IMG/VR virus record: IMGVR_UViG_3300025030_000269
Span: 1-37,540 of that record
DNA: 37,540 nt
Reading direction: 5' to 3' (one strand)
DNA from: a virus
Numbering within the stretch: the stretch's first letter is position 1; each line of letters starts with the position of its first letter. A model generated the notes under the pieces. That model was not told the origin of the DNA. It saw only the letters and a list, made by a program, of their open reading frames with translations, and ran no database searches. A program made the translations under genes and the position numbers. Below, one piece after another: positions 1 through 8,043 of this stretch.

Positions 1-7
1 TCCCAAA

Positions 8-57
8 TGTTGCGGCGCGCCCTATTTGGCAGTGATTCGCGTTCTATTTGGCAGTGA
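8..57. repeat. Right end of the prophage (attR) with two transposase-site repeats
   Basis: The 14-mer CTATTTGGCAGTGA occurs twice, at 22-35 and 44-57, spaced exactly 22 bp apart. The spacing matches that of adjacent MuA binding sites R1 and R2. The same core, reversed, appears three times at the far end of the window. A TG dinucleotide at 8-9 starts TGTTGCGGCGCGCC, which resembles the right terminus of Mu as I remember it, so I place the end at about 8 and take bases 1-7 as host flank. A weaker third match (TTTGGCA) is at 162-168. The exact terminus is inferred. Confidence 0.7.
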
Positions 58-64
58 CCTTGGT

Positions 65-113
65 TTAAAAAACAGGCGGATCCTCTGGGGTTAAAGCCCC
101 GTTGAATCCGCCT
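65..113 (-). terminator. Intrinsic terminator after the methylase gene
   Basis: Arms AGGCGGAT (74-81) and ATCCGCCT (106-113) enclose an inner GGGG/CCCC stem (87-90 with 97-100). On the minus strand the hairpin is followed by a run of six T, read from the A-run at 66-71. It lies downstream of the last gene of the late operon and would stop transcription before the phage end. Confidence 0.8.
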
Positions 114-253
114 TAAATTTACCTATATGCTGCAAATGACAATCATTATTAAACGTCTTTCTTTGGCACCTCTTTTTGGACTTCTCGCTTAGACGCTCTG
201 GCTTGACATGCAGCTGGACTTTTAACCTCCGAGCGGAAACCCCCACGCCATTA

Positions 254-1015
254 CTACCATGTCTTTATGACCATCTCACGGCTCTTGTTACTCTTGCCGC
301 CTCCACCGACCGTGTAGTTGATCTCGACCTCTTTGGTGCTGAAACCGGCGAAGACCGCTTTCATGTCCGGATGGTCGTTGATGGTCAGGATCGCCTTGCC
401 TTTCATGGTCCGCATCAGTTCGGCCATGCGCTGGTATTGCTCTATACCGAAGGGCACTCCGTACCCTTCTACTTTCCAGTACGGCGGGTCCAGGAAGAAG
501 AAGGTCTTGGCCCGGTCGTACTTCTTTATGCACTTCTCCCAGTCGAGGTTCTCGATGTAGACCTGGGACAACCGGAGATGCGCTTGGCTTAGGTCCTCTT
601 CTATCCTGGTCAGGTTTAGACGTGGCGGACTTGTGGTGGCCGTGCCGAAGGTCCTGCGGTTTACTTTGCCGCCAAAGGCCATCTTCTGCAGGTAAAAAAA
701 CCGCGCCGCTCGCTGAATGTCGGTCAGGGTTTCAGGCGGAGTATCCTTCAGCCATTCGAACATCTGACGGGAAACCAGCGCCCATTTGTATTGCCGGATA
801 AACTCTTCCAGGTGGTGCTGCAGTACCCTGTAAAGTGCCACAAGTTCGCTGCTGAAGTCGTTGAGTACCTCGACCTTGGATCGATCCTTCATGAAGAATA
901 ACGCTGCCCCTCCACAGAAGGGTTCACAGTAGCAGGTATGTGCTGGAAACATCGGGATAATTTCTTTTGCCAGTCTTCGTTTTCCACCTATCCAAGGGAT
1001 TACAGGTTTAAACAT
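254..1015 (-). CDS. DNA adenine methyltransferase, D12 (Dam) class
   Basis: Class D12 N6-adenine methylase that would transfer a methyl group from S-adenosylmethionine to DNA. The N-terminal PWIGGKRRL stretch and the CEPFCGG motif form the SAM-binding part, and DPPY about two thirds along is the catalytic motif IV. I start at the ATG at 1015 because AGAGG sits just upstream; an in-frame GTG at 1045 has no such site. The product is about 253 residues, normal for the family. It is the last gene before the right end, where Mu carries the DNA-modification gene mom, so it probably protects phage DNA from restriction. Target sequence unknown. A short copy of its 3' end lies upstream at 1183-1230. 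Confidence 0.9.
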   Translation of the reverse strand: MFKPVIPWIGGKRRLAKEIIPMFPAHTCYCEPFCGGAALFFMKDRSKVEVLNDFSSELVALYRVLQHHLEEFIRQYKWALVSRQMFEWLKDTPPETLTDIQRAARFFYLQKMAFGGKVNRRTFGTATTSPPRLNLTRIEEDLSQAHLRLSQVYIENLDWEKCIKKYDRAKTFFFLDPPYWKVEGYGVPFGIEQYQRMAELMRTMKGKAILTINDHPDMKAVFAGFSTKEVEINYTVGGGGKSNKSREMVIKTW

Positions 1016-1068
1016 TTTGTGAGCCTCTGTTGTTCCTTTTAGCACCAGGTTATGGTAGTCTCCTCGGG

Positions 1069-1080
1069 CTCTGATCAGAG
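1069..1080. promoter_or_regulatory. 12-bp palindrome with a central GATC upstream of the methylase
   Basis: CTCTGATCAGAG is a perfect palindrome 54 bp upstream of the methylase start codon. It could be an operator, and its centre is a Dam site. No clear -35/-10 pair was found around it, so its function is an inference only. Confidence 0.3.
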
Positions 1081-1127
1081 TGAGAAGCCTTGGTCTGGCT
1101 CACAGCTAGCTTGTGGGTTGGATGGCT

Positions 1128-1149
1128 GGGCCATGTTGACGCATGGCCC
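1128..1149. repeat. Inverted repeat in the methylase leader
   Basis: Arms GGGCCATG (1128-1135) and CATGGCCC (1142-1149) surround a 6-nt loop. No T-run follows closely on either strand, so this is not a clear terminator; it is simply a strong stem in the transcribed spacer between the spike gene and the methylase gene. Confidence 0.4.
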
Positions 1150-1182
1150 GGTCGCTTCTCTTTTTGTCTCTTCTCCCCGCTA

Positions 1183-1230
1183 CTAATTCTTTGCCTTCAT
1201 GACCATCTCACGGTTCTTGTTGCTCTGGTA
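1183..1230 (-). pseudogene. Remnant of a second methylase 3' end
   Basis: Read on the minus strand this stretch gives YQSNKNREMVMKAKN followed by a stop, close to the last residues of the neighbouring methylase (SNKSREMVIKTW). By my alignment 30 of 36 bases match between 257-292 and 1189-1224. An in-frame stop lies shortly upstream, so no functional gene remains. It looks like the scar left when one right-end methylase gene replaced another, or a decayed tandem copy. Confidence 0.55.
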
Positions 1231-1292
1231 CGGGGCGGCGCTTTCCTAGCCACCACCCGGTTACTGTTGCTGATTCGTTAAGCATGAGTTCC

Positions 1293-3122
1293 TTATTGCG
1301 CACCCATCACGAACACGGTGACATCTCGCGTGGAGCCGTAGTTGTTATGTACTCGAAAGACGGTTGCGGAGGGCGCACTTACACCAAACTTACCGGCAGC
1401 AGGCGCCGCCGAAGCTACGATGTCAGCCAAGGCACTAACAGCAACAACAGACGTACCTCGTTTCCAGAACGTCCCTGCGGTAGCTCCCGGTGTGTCAGCC
1501 ATCACTACAAGCATGGCGGGGCCATTCGGAAGCGTGGTGTTCTCTACGTCAAAGTCTGCGTAAGCACCAGTAGCGATGCTAATAGGTAGACCCCGCGACT
1601 TAGACCCATATACTCCGGTAATCTCTAACGGGGGATTGGGCCAACTCGTAGCACTATAGCTGCTGGCATTGTCGAAGTATGTTGCCAGCTTATTGCCAGC
1701 AATAGCCACCTGCTTGAACCTCGCGGTTGCTGCACCAATAACACTGGAATTGCTTGAAAGTTTAACCCTGTTGCTGTCATTCAATTGAACGCTTTTAAAT
1801 TCAACCCCCGCCCCCGTAGAGTCAACCGAGGTTGTAGTATCAATCAGTCCCGCTATCGTCTCTCCGTTAGATGTATCCGTAAAATACACATTGTTAAATG
1901 AAACTATTGCGCCAGTACCAGCAACCTTTATCAGCTTTGATGCGGTGCTAAGTGCGGTCGTGATTATGCTGCCACCGTAGAAATTGACCCCATAAACGCC
2001 GGACATATATATAAGGGGCACCCTGCCACTTGCCGCATCTGAGCCGTTTTGCATGATGTTGCATCCGGTAAAGGTCACGAACCTGGTCCCTTCTAAATGG
2101 ACCGCTGACGTTGATCGGTTCACTGTTTCGAGGTGACAGTCATTGAATGCAATGTACTGGTTGGGACTTATCCCACCTACGGAGTGGAACAGCTTTCCGC
2201 CCGAGATATTCTCAAGGTGACAGTTGTAAAAGGCTATATTGTTTGTGTTATCCGAGGTTACGGCTGTTAGCTCAACATGCGTACCACCGGACTTGCCGTT
2301 AAAGCACCCGACTCTGGTAAAGCTAGAATCCCATGCAAATTCTATTTGCACGGCTTTATAAAAATACAAGAACTTGACATCATAAATAGAACTTTGCGCA
2401 ACCGGCGTATTGCCCGCGTTATCCCCCAGCCTAAGCCCGACCGGGTTAACGGCACTGTCGGCAGCTCTGAATGTAACTCCTGAGATATCGTACTGGCCCG
2501 ATTTAATCCAGAGCGCCGGTGCGTTACTCACTGAGGAAATTATGCTAGTGTGATTGAGTCCTGACCCCGTAATCTTAAGGGTGCCGTAGGTGTAGAGAGA
2601 CCCGCTCATGTTTGGCGACACGGCAATTGTTGATGTGATAAGGTAGTCACCAGCTAAGACAACCTCCCCTTTCGATATTAAAGCGCAGGTGAAGGCTGAG
2701 GACAGTGCTGAGGTCATGTCTGTGGTCCCAGGGGTTGTGTTTATCGTCCACATTTCAGGGCGTGGCAACTTTACCCCTATTACCGTCTGGCTCGCTCCGA
2801 AGCACCCGTCCGCCCCGGCAAACGCCCCATTGATAGTCACCGTACCGCTACTGTTGAGCTTGCCGCCCGGGAGGATACGGACTGAGGCATTGAGCGTAGC
2901 CGGCACCGTATTCCACTGGCTGCTAATGACCAGCAGCTTGCCGGCCGCCACGGCAGCAGCATCGGCAGCGGTTAACGTTTTATAGGCCCTGGCATCGAGC
3001 CAAGGCCCCTTGGTTATAAGGTCGCTTAAAACCGTCACCGGTGGAGCAGCCGCAAACACGGGTTGAACCAACGCCAGTAACAACAGCGGTAACAAAAACA
3101 GTCTTTTCATGTTCATTTTCAT
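1293..3122 (-). CDS. Tail spike-like beta-helix protein with signal peptide
   Basis: About 609 residues. The N terminus has two or three Lys, a run of about 15 Leu/Val/Ala residues and a VFA-AAP cleavage site, a textbook Sec signal peptide. The rest is rich in Gly, Ser, Thr and Asn with repeating short beta strands, as in the pectate-lyase-like right-handed beta helix of phage tail spikes. The fold is inferred from composition and pattern. I start at the ATG at 3122, five bases after AAGGGG; GTG at 3128 lies inside that site. It follows the two fibre genes, so host-surface binding or polysaccharide cleavage is likely. A signal peptide is odd for a virion protein. The 3' half is visibly richer in A+T than its neighbours. 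Confidence 0.7.
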   Translation of the reverse strand: MKMNMKRLFLLPLLLLALVQPVFAAAPPVTVLSDLITKGPWLDARAYKTLTAADAAAVAAGKLLVISSQWNTVPATLNASVRILPGGKLNSSGTVTINGAFAGADGCFGASQTVIGVKLPRPEMWTINTTPGTTDMTSALSSAFTCALISKGEVVLAGDYLITSTIAVSPNMSGSLYTYGTLKITGSGLNHTSIISSVSNAPALWIKSGQYDISGVTFRAADSAVNPVGLRLGDNAGNTPVAQSSIYDVKFLYFYKAVQIEFAWDSSFTRVGCFNGKSGGTHVELTAVTSDNTNNIAFYNCHLENISGGKLFHSVGGISPNQYIAFNDCHLETVNRSTSAVHLEGTRFVTFTGCNIMQNGSDAASGRVPLIYMSGVYGVNFYGGSIITTALSTASKLIKVAGTGAIVSFNNVYFTDTSNGETIAGLIDTTTSVDSTGAGVEFKSVQLNDSNRVKLSSNSSVIGAATARFKQVAIAGNKLATYFDNASSYSATSWPNPPLEITGVYGSKSRGLPISIATGAYADFDVENTTLPNGPAMLVVMADTPGATAGTFWKRGTSVVAVSALADIVASAAPAAGKFGVSAPSATVFRVHNNYGSTRDVTVFVMGAQ

Positions 3123-3131
3123 ACTCACCCC

Positions 3132-3863
3132 TTAACCTTTAATGATGCGCCAGTTTGCGCCGTCGCTGTAGATTGTCCGCCCCATGCCGTCGTCGAGATC
3201 GAGCCCGGCGGCGCCCTCAACTGTTTCCGCTCCCAGCCCGTTCACTATCAGCAGATTGCCGCCCGTGCCGATGTTCTCTAGGTAGATCTGCCGCCCCTTT
3301 CCCCCTACCGCTGTCGGAGCAGTCCAGACCAGTGCTCCGGCGTTGGTGTCGCCCAGATGTATCACGTCGTAGCTGCTCAGCGCCATCGAAGCATCAATCG
3401 TCAGTACATCCGCCCATACCGCGGAAAGCGGCCCACCCGCTGCCCCCTGTATACCCTGCGGACCGCGCATCGCTTGACCGGCCCCCCAGGCTCCGCCCGC
3501 CTTCGGGCCGTAGATGGTGAGGGTCACTGAATTGATCCACCACTCCTCATTTTCCCCATCTTCCGGCAGGGGATCACGAGCGCCGTGAAGCACGGAGAAG
3601 CCTCGGGCGCCAGGGATCCCCTGCACCCAGGCTGCCCCCCACTCGCCGCTCGTCTTCGGCCCGTAGATGTTGCGGGTCGGCGTGCAGATGTAGAAGTCGC
3701 CGTCGTCACCGAGGCCGGGGACCGGGGGCTCTGTCGCGCCTCGGAAGAAGGTGGCGATCCCCAGGAGGGCGTTGAGCCAGTCTTTGGTGACCGGCGTCCC
3801 CTTTTCCCCTGTCAGGGGGTTCCCTTCATGGAACAGGCCGTCAGGCGTATCTGGTCTTTGCAT
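3132..3863 (-). CDS. Tail fibre protein with duplicated segment and collagen-like stretch
   Basis: 243 residues. Two copies of a repeat of about 38 residues, each starting RGA-x-(D/E)P or similar and ending IYGPK-x-G-x-WGA, lie at about 42-79 and 93-129. A short collagen-like GPQGIQGAAGG stretch follows, then a C-terminal beta-rich domain that resembles the end domain of other phage fibres. The first 35 residues (EGNPLTGEKGTPV...WLN) resemble the start of the next gene upstream, suggesting a shared baseplate-attachment piece. Likely part of the host-recognition fibre. It sits between the collar-domain fibre and the spike gene, with only 9 bases before the spike start. Confidence 0.7.
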   Translation of the reverse strand: MQRPDTPDGLFHEGNPLTGEKGTPVTKDWLNALLGIATFFRGATEPPVPGLGDDGDFYICTPTRNIYGPKTSGEWGAAWVQGIPGARGFSVLHGARDPLPEDGENEEWWINSVTLTIYGPKAGGAWGAGQAMRGPQGIQGAAGGPLSAVWADVLTIDASMALSSYDVIHLGDTNAGALVWTAPTAVGGKGRQIYLENIGTGGNLLIVNGLGAETVEGAAGLDLDDGMGRTIYSDGANWRIIKG

Positions 3864-3875
3864 TGTGCCCCCTTC

Positions 3876-4772
3876 CTAGATCTTGATGCAGTACAGCACT
3901 GCAATGTTGCGCGGCCGGGTTTCGGCGCCACCGGCGGCTACCATAGCCCCGGCGTCACCTCCACCTACTGGCTGTTCACCGCCCGAGCCAGTGTAATCGG
4001 TGCCAGTCAAGCTACCGGCATACGGGTCTTTTAAGAGGTTCGTGTAATCACCGGCTGTATGGTTATGGCTCGCGAACTGGTCTGCCTGGAATGAAGCCAT
4101 CTCTCGCCCGACATCAACGCCCCGGCCATTGTCCCATCCCCTCAGAAATTCTCCGCGCAGATCGGGCAGATTGAAGGTCGAGACGTTGTCCCCTGCCCCC
4201 CAGGTCGTGCCGATCGCCGAGTAAAGTGCCGGGTAGGTCGCGCGTAGCACCGCCCGCCCGTCGCACAAAAGCCAGCCACCCGGTACAGTTGACATGCCAA
4301 ACGGCATCAAGGCCCCTGGCGGCGCCAGCTGCACTGCAGTCTGCCCGTTAAGGGTCTCCGCGTCCGTTACCGGAGGGCTCTGATAGTTGGTGAGCTGATA
4401 GGCGACACCGGTCCAGATCACGCCTATCACCTCACCAGTCTTTATGTCGCCCGGGGCAAGATCATCTATCTGGTTGCGGATCACCGGGGCAGCAGCGAGC
4501 CCGTCCACGGTCAACCAGACGTCGGCAGTATTGGTGGCCGCCACCCTGACCCAGATCGGAAGCCCCACCACGGGCGCCGCCAACGGCGGGTTGAGCGCGA
4601 TCACCATGTTGTTCGCGGTGCCGGTGTCCAGGGCATAGTCCAGCGGGGCCGAGCCATCCTGGTTGAGACCATCGTGGCGGTGGTTAAAGATCAGGTTCAG
4701 GAATGCGGCCATGACCCTCGTGCCTAGTGTCTTTGTGACGGGGTTGCCGTCGATGAAAGCGGTTTTTGCCAT
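3876..4772 (-). CDS. Tail fibre protein with tail collar domain
   Basis: 298 residues. The C-terminal half carries a phage tail collar domain: LMPFGMSTVPGGWLLCDGR, then NLPDLRGEFLRGWDNGRG, then the HNH-containing ASHNHTAGDYT stretch, all typical of this fibre family. The N-terminal region with DGNPVTKTLGTRV probably attaches to the baseplate. It occupies the position of Mu gene S, directly after the gp48 homologue. Function: distal tail fibre for receptor binding. No invertible (Gin-type) cassette or second copy of the fibre is visible nearby, unlike Mu, so host range switching by DNA inversion is not supported here. Confidence 0.85.
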   Translation of the reverse strand: MAKTAFIDGNPVTKTLGTRVMAAFLNLIFNHRHDGLNQDGSAPLDYALDTGTANNMVIALNPPLAAPVVGLPIWVRVAATNTADVWLTVDGLAAAPVIRNQIDDLAPGDIKTGEVIGVIWTGVAYQLTNYQSPPVTDAETLNGQTAVQLAPPGALMPFGMSTVPGGWLLCDGRAVLRATYPALYSAIGTTWGAGDNVSTFNLPDLRGEFLRGWDNGRGVDVGREMASFQADQFASHNHTAGDYTNLLKDPYAGSLTGTDYTGSGGEQPVGGGDAGAMVAAGGAETRPRNIAVLYCIKI

Positions 4773-4780
4773 GGTTACCT

Positions 4781-5347
4781 CTACAGATAGGTGAAGTTGA
4801 GACTGATATCGGCAGGTTTCAGATCCTGCAGCACCTGCTCCAGGTTGGGTACCGGAAGGACGCCCGGCACTGTCACTATGACCACCTCCCAGATCCAGTT
4901 GAGCCAGTAATCGTAAAAGGCCAGCGTGTCACCTGCGGAGCCGTAACCTGCGGTAAAGGCAATCATCGGCTCGTCGACAATAAACTCGTCACCGGCGCAG
5001 AGCCAATCGGACATGGCCGTGGTGTAGTCCCGGATATAGATCGTGTAGCCGAGGCTCTCGGCCAGAGCTATCAGTGCCGGCTTCTTGATGTCGCCCAATG
5101 TCGAGAGCTTTCCTGCCACTACCGCACGCCTGGCAGCGAGGCTGGCACCTGCAGCTGGATTGATCTGGTAGAGCGCTTCCCAACTGGTGAGAAGCTCCTC
5201 GGCGCTGTCTGGGAAAGCTTCCCCCTGCAGCACATTGATGCGGGCAGCCGCCACGTCGAGCTGCGCCCCTTCTATGGTTAAATCCTCGTCAAAGACCCCG
5301 CCCAATTCAACGGGGATGAGCAGCTTGAGGACGTCTTTATGCAACAC
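4781..5347 (-). CDS. Mu gp48-like tail/baseplate protein (DUF2313, YmfQ family)
   Basis: 188 residues, the normal length for the DUF2313/YmfQ family. The pattern of SAEELLTSWE, an Ala-rich helix with RRAVVAGKL, and a C-terminal QVLQDLKPA motif is characteristic. These proteins sit at the edge of the baseplate and probably connect it to the fibres. The gene overlaps the 3' end of the baseplate J gene by 11 bases, consistent with coupled translation, and lies just before the fibre genes, as in Mu. Confidence 0.8.
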   Translation of the reverse strand: MLHKDVLKLLIPVELGGVFDEDLTIEGAQLDVAAARINVLQGEAFPDSAEELLTSWEALYQINPAAGASLAARRAVVAGKLSTLGDIKKPALIALAESLGYTIYIRDYTTAMSDWLCAGDEFIVDEPMIAFTAGYGSAGDTLAFYDYWLNWIWEVVIVTVPGVLPVPNLEQVLQDLKPADISLNFTYL

Positions 5348-6110
5348 TGATTACCCCCGCGCGGATCATCTGATAAGCGGTAGGGACCACGTTCGCGGCC
5401 GGGATGGAGCAGGTGGCGTCCCCCCCTTCCCCGCCGAGCGCAAGGCTGGTCAACTGGCCGAGGTACAGCGCTTGCCCCGGCAGCATCGATTGGAGATAGA
5501 CGGTTATGTCGGCCGCAGCTGCTGCAGCCTGATATTCGGCGCCTATCCGGGCGATGGTGACGTCCTGGAGCAGGACCTCCGGCGCGAGTGCCCGGAGAAA
5601 CTTGACGTTCTCGGGGCAGATGTCCACCAGGTGCGCCCGAACGTCGGCCAAAAGCTCGGCCGTCGGGATCTCGCTACCGGTCAGGGCAGGGTCGGAAAGT
5701 ACCATGATATCGACAGTCCCAGGGCCCTGGCCGCCAGAGATGCACCAGGCAGATGCCACCCCGGCAATCTCCTTAGCCCAGCGCACGTAATCGTACTTGT
5801 TTCCACCAGCCGGCGGCCGGCGGATGTAATCGAGTATCCTGGCCAGCAGGGCTACGTCAGTCTCGCTGGGGATAAGCGGCAGGCCGCGCACCGTCGCGTG
5901 GTGCTCCAGGTTTTCCCGGTCGGAGGTGTCAGGGAAGATCTGCCGGGCCTGGTATTCGAGCTGTTTGTAAAGGCCCCAAAGAGCGGAGGCCTGAGCCGCG
6001 CTCTTGATGAAGATCAGGCTACCCTTGGAGATGTCCGCTTCCGGATCCTGGTTGGCGTGATCGGCCAGCAGGCCGTTTAATATGTCGTCGAAGCTCTTTT
6101 GAAAGGCCAT
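5337..6110 (-). CDS. Baseplate J-like protein (Mu gp47)
   Basis: 257 residues. The N terminus (FQKSFDDILNGLLADHANQDPEADISKGSL) and the middle segment with GTVDIMVLSD are typical of the baseplate J/gp47 family, which forms the wedge of contractile-tail baseplates. Mu gp47 is longer, and this protein is at the short end of the family. The start codon shares its first base with the stop of gp46, so the genes are translationally coupled. The order gp46-gp47-gp48 is the same as in Mu. Confidence 0.85.
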   Translation of the reverse strand: MAFQKSFDDILNGLLADHANQDPEADISKGSLIFIKSAAQASALWGLYKQLEYQARQIFPDTSDRENLEHHATVRGLPLIPSETDVALLARILDYIRRPPAGGNKYDYVRWAKEIAGVASAWCISGGQGPGTVDIMVLSDPALTGSEIPTAELLADVRAHLVDICPENVKFLRALAPEVLLQDVTIARIGAEYQAAAAAADITVYLQSMLPGQALYLGQLTSLALGGEGGDATCSIPAANVVPTAYQMIRAGVISVA

Positions 6111-6469
6111 TAAACCACCTCTATAAATTTGTCGAATGTGACCCGCCTGCCGTCGGCCTGCACCGCCTCGACACTGGCCTTGACACGGTTCAGGTTCTCG
6201 GTTGTGTCACGCAGTACGGTTACCTCCAGCGACTTGGCCCGGCCGCTGTCCAGAATCCATTGCAGCGCTTCCAGGCAGTCGCCCCGCAAAAGCCGGACGG
6301 TCTGGGAGGTGATCTTCATGCGGCCGCGATCGCGCAGGCCGAACAGGGGATCCGCCCACCAGGTCCCCTGCCGGATAGTCAGGGAAAGAAAGATGTTGTT
6401 CCGGATGTCGGCGCTCTTTGCAAAGCTCATGTCGGCGCTGATGCCGGTTGTGGCTAGGGTGTAGTCCAT
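6110..6469 (-). CDS. Baseplate wedge protein, Mu gp46 / GpW-gp25 type
   Basis: 119 residues. The segment DIRNNIFLSLTIRQGTWWADPLFG followed by a C-terminal half with LEALQWILDSGRAKSLEV is typical of the Mu gp46 family (related to T4 gp25), a sheath-initiating baseplate wedge component. It begins one base after the stop of gp45 and shares a base with gp47, so this is a tightly coupled block. Cytoplasmic assembly into the contractile tail is expected. Confidence 0.85.
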   Translation of the reverse strand: MDYTLATTGISADMSFAKSADIRNNIFLSLTIRQGTWWADPLFGLRDRGRMKITSQTVRLLRGDCLEALQWILDSGRAKSLEVTVLRDTTENLNRVKASVEAVQADGRRVTFDKFIEVV

Positions 6470-6976
6470 TTACATCACCTGCGGAGTTGGGGCAGTGCTG
6501 CTGCCCTGTACGGGGTGGACGTGTAGGTTATGAATATCGCGCATGGCCTGCATGGTCCCTTCCTTATCGCTTACCTCGCCGCCGCTTCGGATGTCTCCGG
6601 ACACCTCCAAGAGCGGGGTATCCATCACCACCTTCACCTCGGCACTGATCTCCACTGTCGGCGCGGTGGCGCTGATCTTCTTCGGGCTGGTCACCACGAC
6701 CCCTTCCCGGGTCAAATGCACCGTCTGTCCAAGATCGTCATAAATGGCCACCTCCCCTTCCGCAAGGCTGATCCGGTAGCGGCGGTCGTCGGAGCCGATG
6801 GCGATGAACTGGCCGCCCTGCCGGATGAAGATCACCTCCGCGCCTGCCTTCGGGCGGCTGGTGTAGCCGTAATCCTGGATCAGCTCGCGATTGTCAATGG
6901 AGCCATCCCCCCAGACTGCCGCCGAAACCCGCTGTATCACTCCCTGGACCACGCTTTTCACGGTTCCGCGTATCAT
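6470..6976 (-). CDS. Baseplate spike protein, Mu gp45 (gpV type)
   Basis: 168 residues, close to the size of Mu gp45. The QDYGYTSRPKAGAEVIFI stretch is the OB-fold of the spike family and the C-terminal part (VEISAEVKVVMDTP, then a run of short polar strands) fits the triple beta-helix of the membrane-piercing tip. The last residues HNLHVHPVQG-x-STAPTPQ carry the HxH pattern that binds iron at the tip of P2 gpV and Mu gp45. It would sit at the centre of the baseplate and puncture the outer membrane. Its start overlaps the stop of gene P. Confidence 0.88.
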   Translation of the reverse strand: MIRGTVKSVVQGVIQRVSAAVWGDGSIDNRELIQDYGYTSRPKAGAEVIFIRQGGQFIAIGSDDRRYRISLAEGEVAIYDDLGQTVHLTREGVVVTSPKKISATAPTVEISAEVKVVMDTPLLEVSGDIRSGGEVSDKEGTMQAMRDIHNLHVHPVQGSSTAPTPQVM

Positions 6977-8043
6977 GCGGCCACCAGTCCCGGAGGGCCG
7001 AGCCGCAGCTCGGTAGTGCTGCCGGCCTGTTTGCTGCGCTTGAACTTGCGGTTGTAGATCAGATAAATGCCGTCTCTTTCCAGCATCTCGTCTTTAACCT
7101 GGCAGAGTTCGTTGATCTTGAAGTTTTTGCCTCCCTGGCTATGCCCGGCGGCGGTGTAGGTGAGCTGCAAACCGTCATGGCGTTGCTTCTCAAGGAGCAT
7201 GCGGGCATAGAGCTTCGGGGTCTGGCTGTCGTTGTTCAGCGTTGCAACATAGGGCTTGTAGAAGGGGAAGCTGGCATCCGTGGCGCTGTAGCGGGCATTG
7301 ATCTTGCCGGCGTCCTGGCCGTCCTCTTCGTGCCCCTGCCCCTGGCTTATCACGGTAATTTTGCTATAGCGCCGGGAGATGTCGTCCACCTCGTCGCCGC
7401 TTGTGACGTTGTTCCCCGCGCCGTTCATGGTGTTGACGATGCTATAGAGAGGCTGTCCCGCCGCCTTGGGCCTACCGAAAACAAGCGTGCCGTCGGGCAG
7501 GCCAAAGAACAGCATTCCCCGGCTGGCTGCATAGATGGAAAGCACCTCACCCACGGTCATGCCGGGCTCGATCTGGGAGAGCTTCTGTGGCGTATCCATA
7601 AAGCCGGTCAGAGGGTTGTCGACGGTGCGCTTTTTACCCTTCAGCTTGCCGACCACGTTTTCCTGGTAAATGATCTGCTTGCGGTTGATGAAGGGGACGT
7701 TCTTCAGGAGCAACTCGGCCAGCTGCTTAACCGTCTTGCCCTGGACAGTTATAAACTGCTCGGCATAGCTGTCGACCACCACGCCCAGGAGGTCCCGGCC
7801 ATCCACCACCAGGGTGCGCCCCTGCTTGCTCCATCCCTTACGAGGTGCGTCGATGATGCCGGTCAACTCCAGCTGATCGTTGACGTAGAGCTCGCAGCGC
7901 ATGCCCGGCAGGATTGCGCTGCCCGGGTTGGCCAGCTCCAGAGAGAAGCGGTCGGCGGCCTGGTACAGGTCGGCCTCCACCTCGTAGGAGATGAAGTTCT
8001 CCACGCGCTTGCCGGCTATCTGCAGGTAGACTTTATCGTCCAT
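6973..8043 (-). CDS. Baseplate hub protein, Mu gp44 (P) family
   Basis: 356 residues, about the size of Mu P (379). The N-terminal segment VEADLYQAADRFSLELANP is the conserved first beta-barrel of the gp27-like hub, followed by LLGVVVDSYAEQF and a C-terminal region with RRYSKITVISQGQG. The protein forms the trimeric hub that joins the tail tube to the spike gp45. The gene overlaps both neighbours (N and gp45) by a few bases, as in Mu. Confidence 0.87.
   Translation of the reverse strand: MDDKVYLQIAGKRVENFISYEVEADLYQAADRFSLELANPGSAILPGMRCELYVNDQLELTGIIDAPRKGWSKQGRTLVVDGRDLLGVVVDSYAEQFITVQGKTVKQLAELLLKNVPFINRKQIIYQENVVGKLKGKKRTVDNPLTGFMDTPQKLSQIEPGMTVGEVLSIYAASRGMLFFGLPDGTLVFGRPKAAGQPLYSIVNTMNGAGNNVTSGDEVDDISRRYSKITVISQGQGHEEDGQDAGKINARYSATDASFPFYKPYVATLNNDSQTPKLYARMLLEKQRHDGLQLTYTAAGHSQGGKNFKINELCQVKDEMLERDGIYLIYNRKFKRSKQAGSTTELRLGPPGLVAA

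Noticed and set aside
3-7. Five-base target duplication CCAAA
   Set aside because: I looked for the same five bases after a CA at the left end and found none, so no duplication is claimed.
1128-1166. Plus-strand terminator at GGGCCATG/CATGGCCC
   Set aside because: The T-rich run is about 12 bases from the stem, too far for a normal intrinsic terminator, and no plus-strand gene precedes it.
5187-6080. Plus-strand frame of 297 residues opposite gp47
   Set aside because: Antisense to the baseplate J gene, which has strong family motifs.
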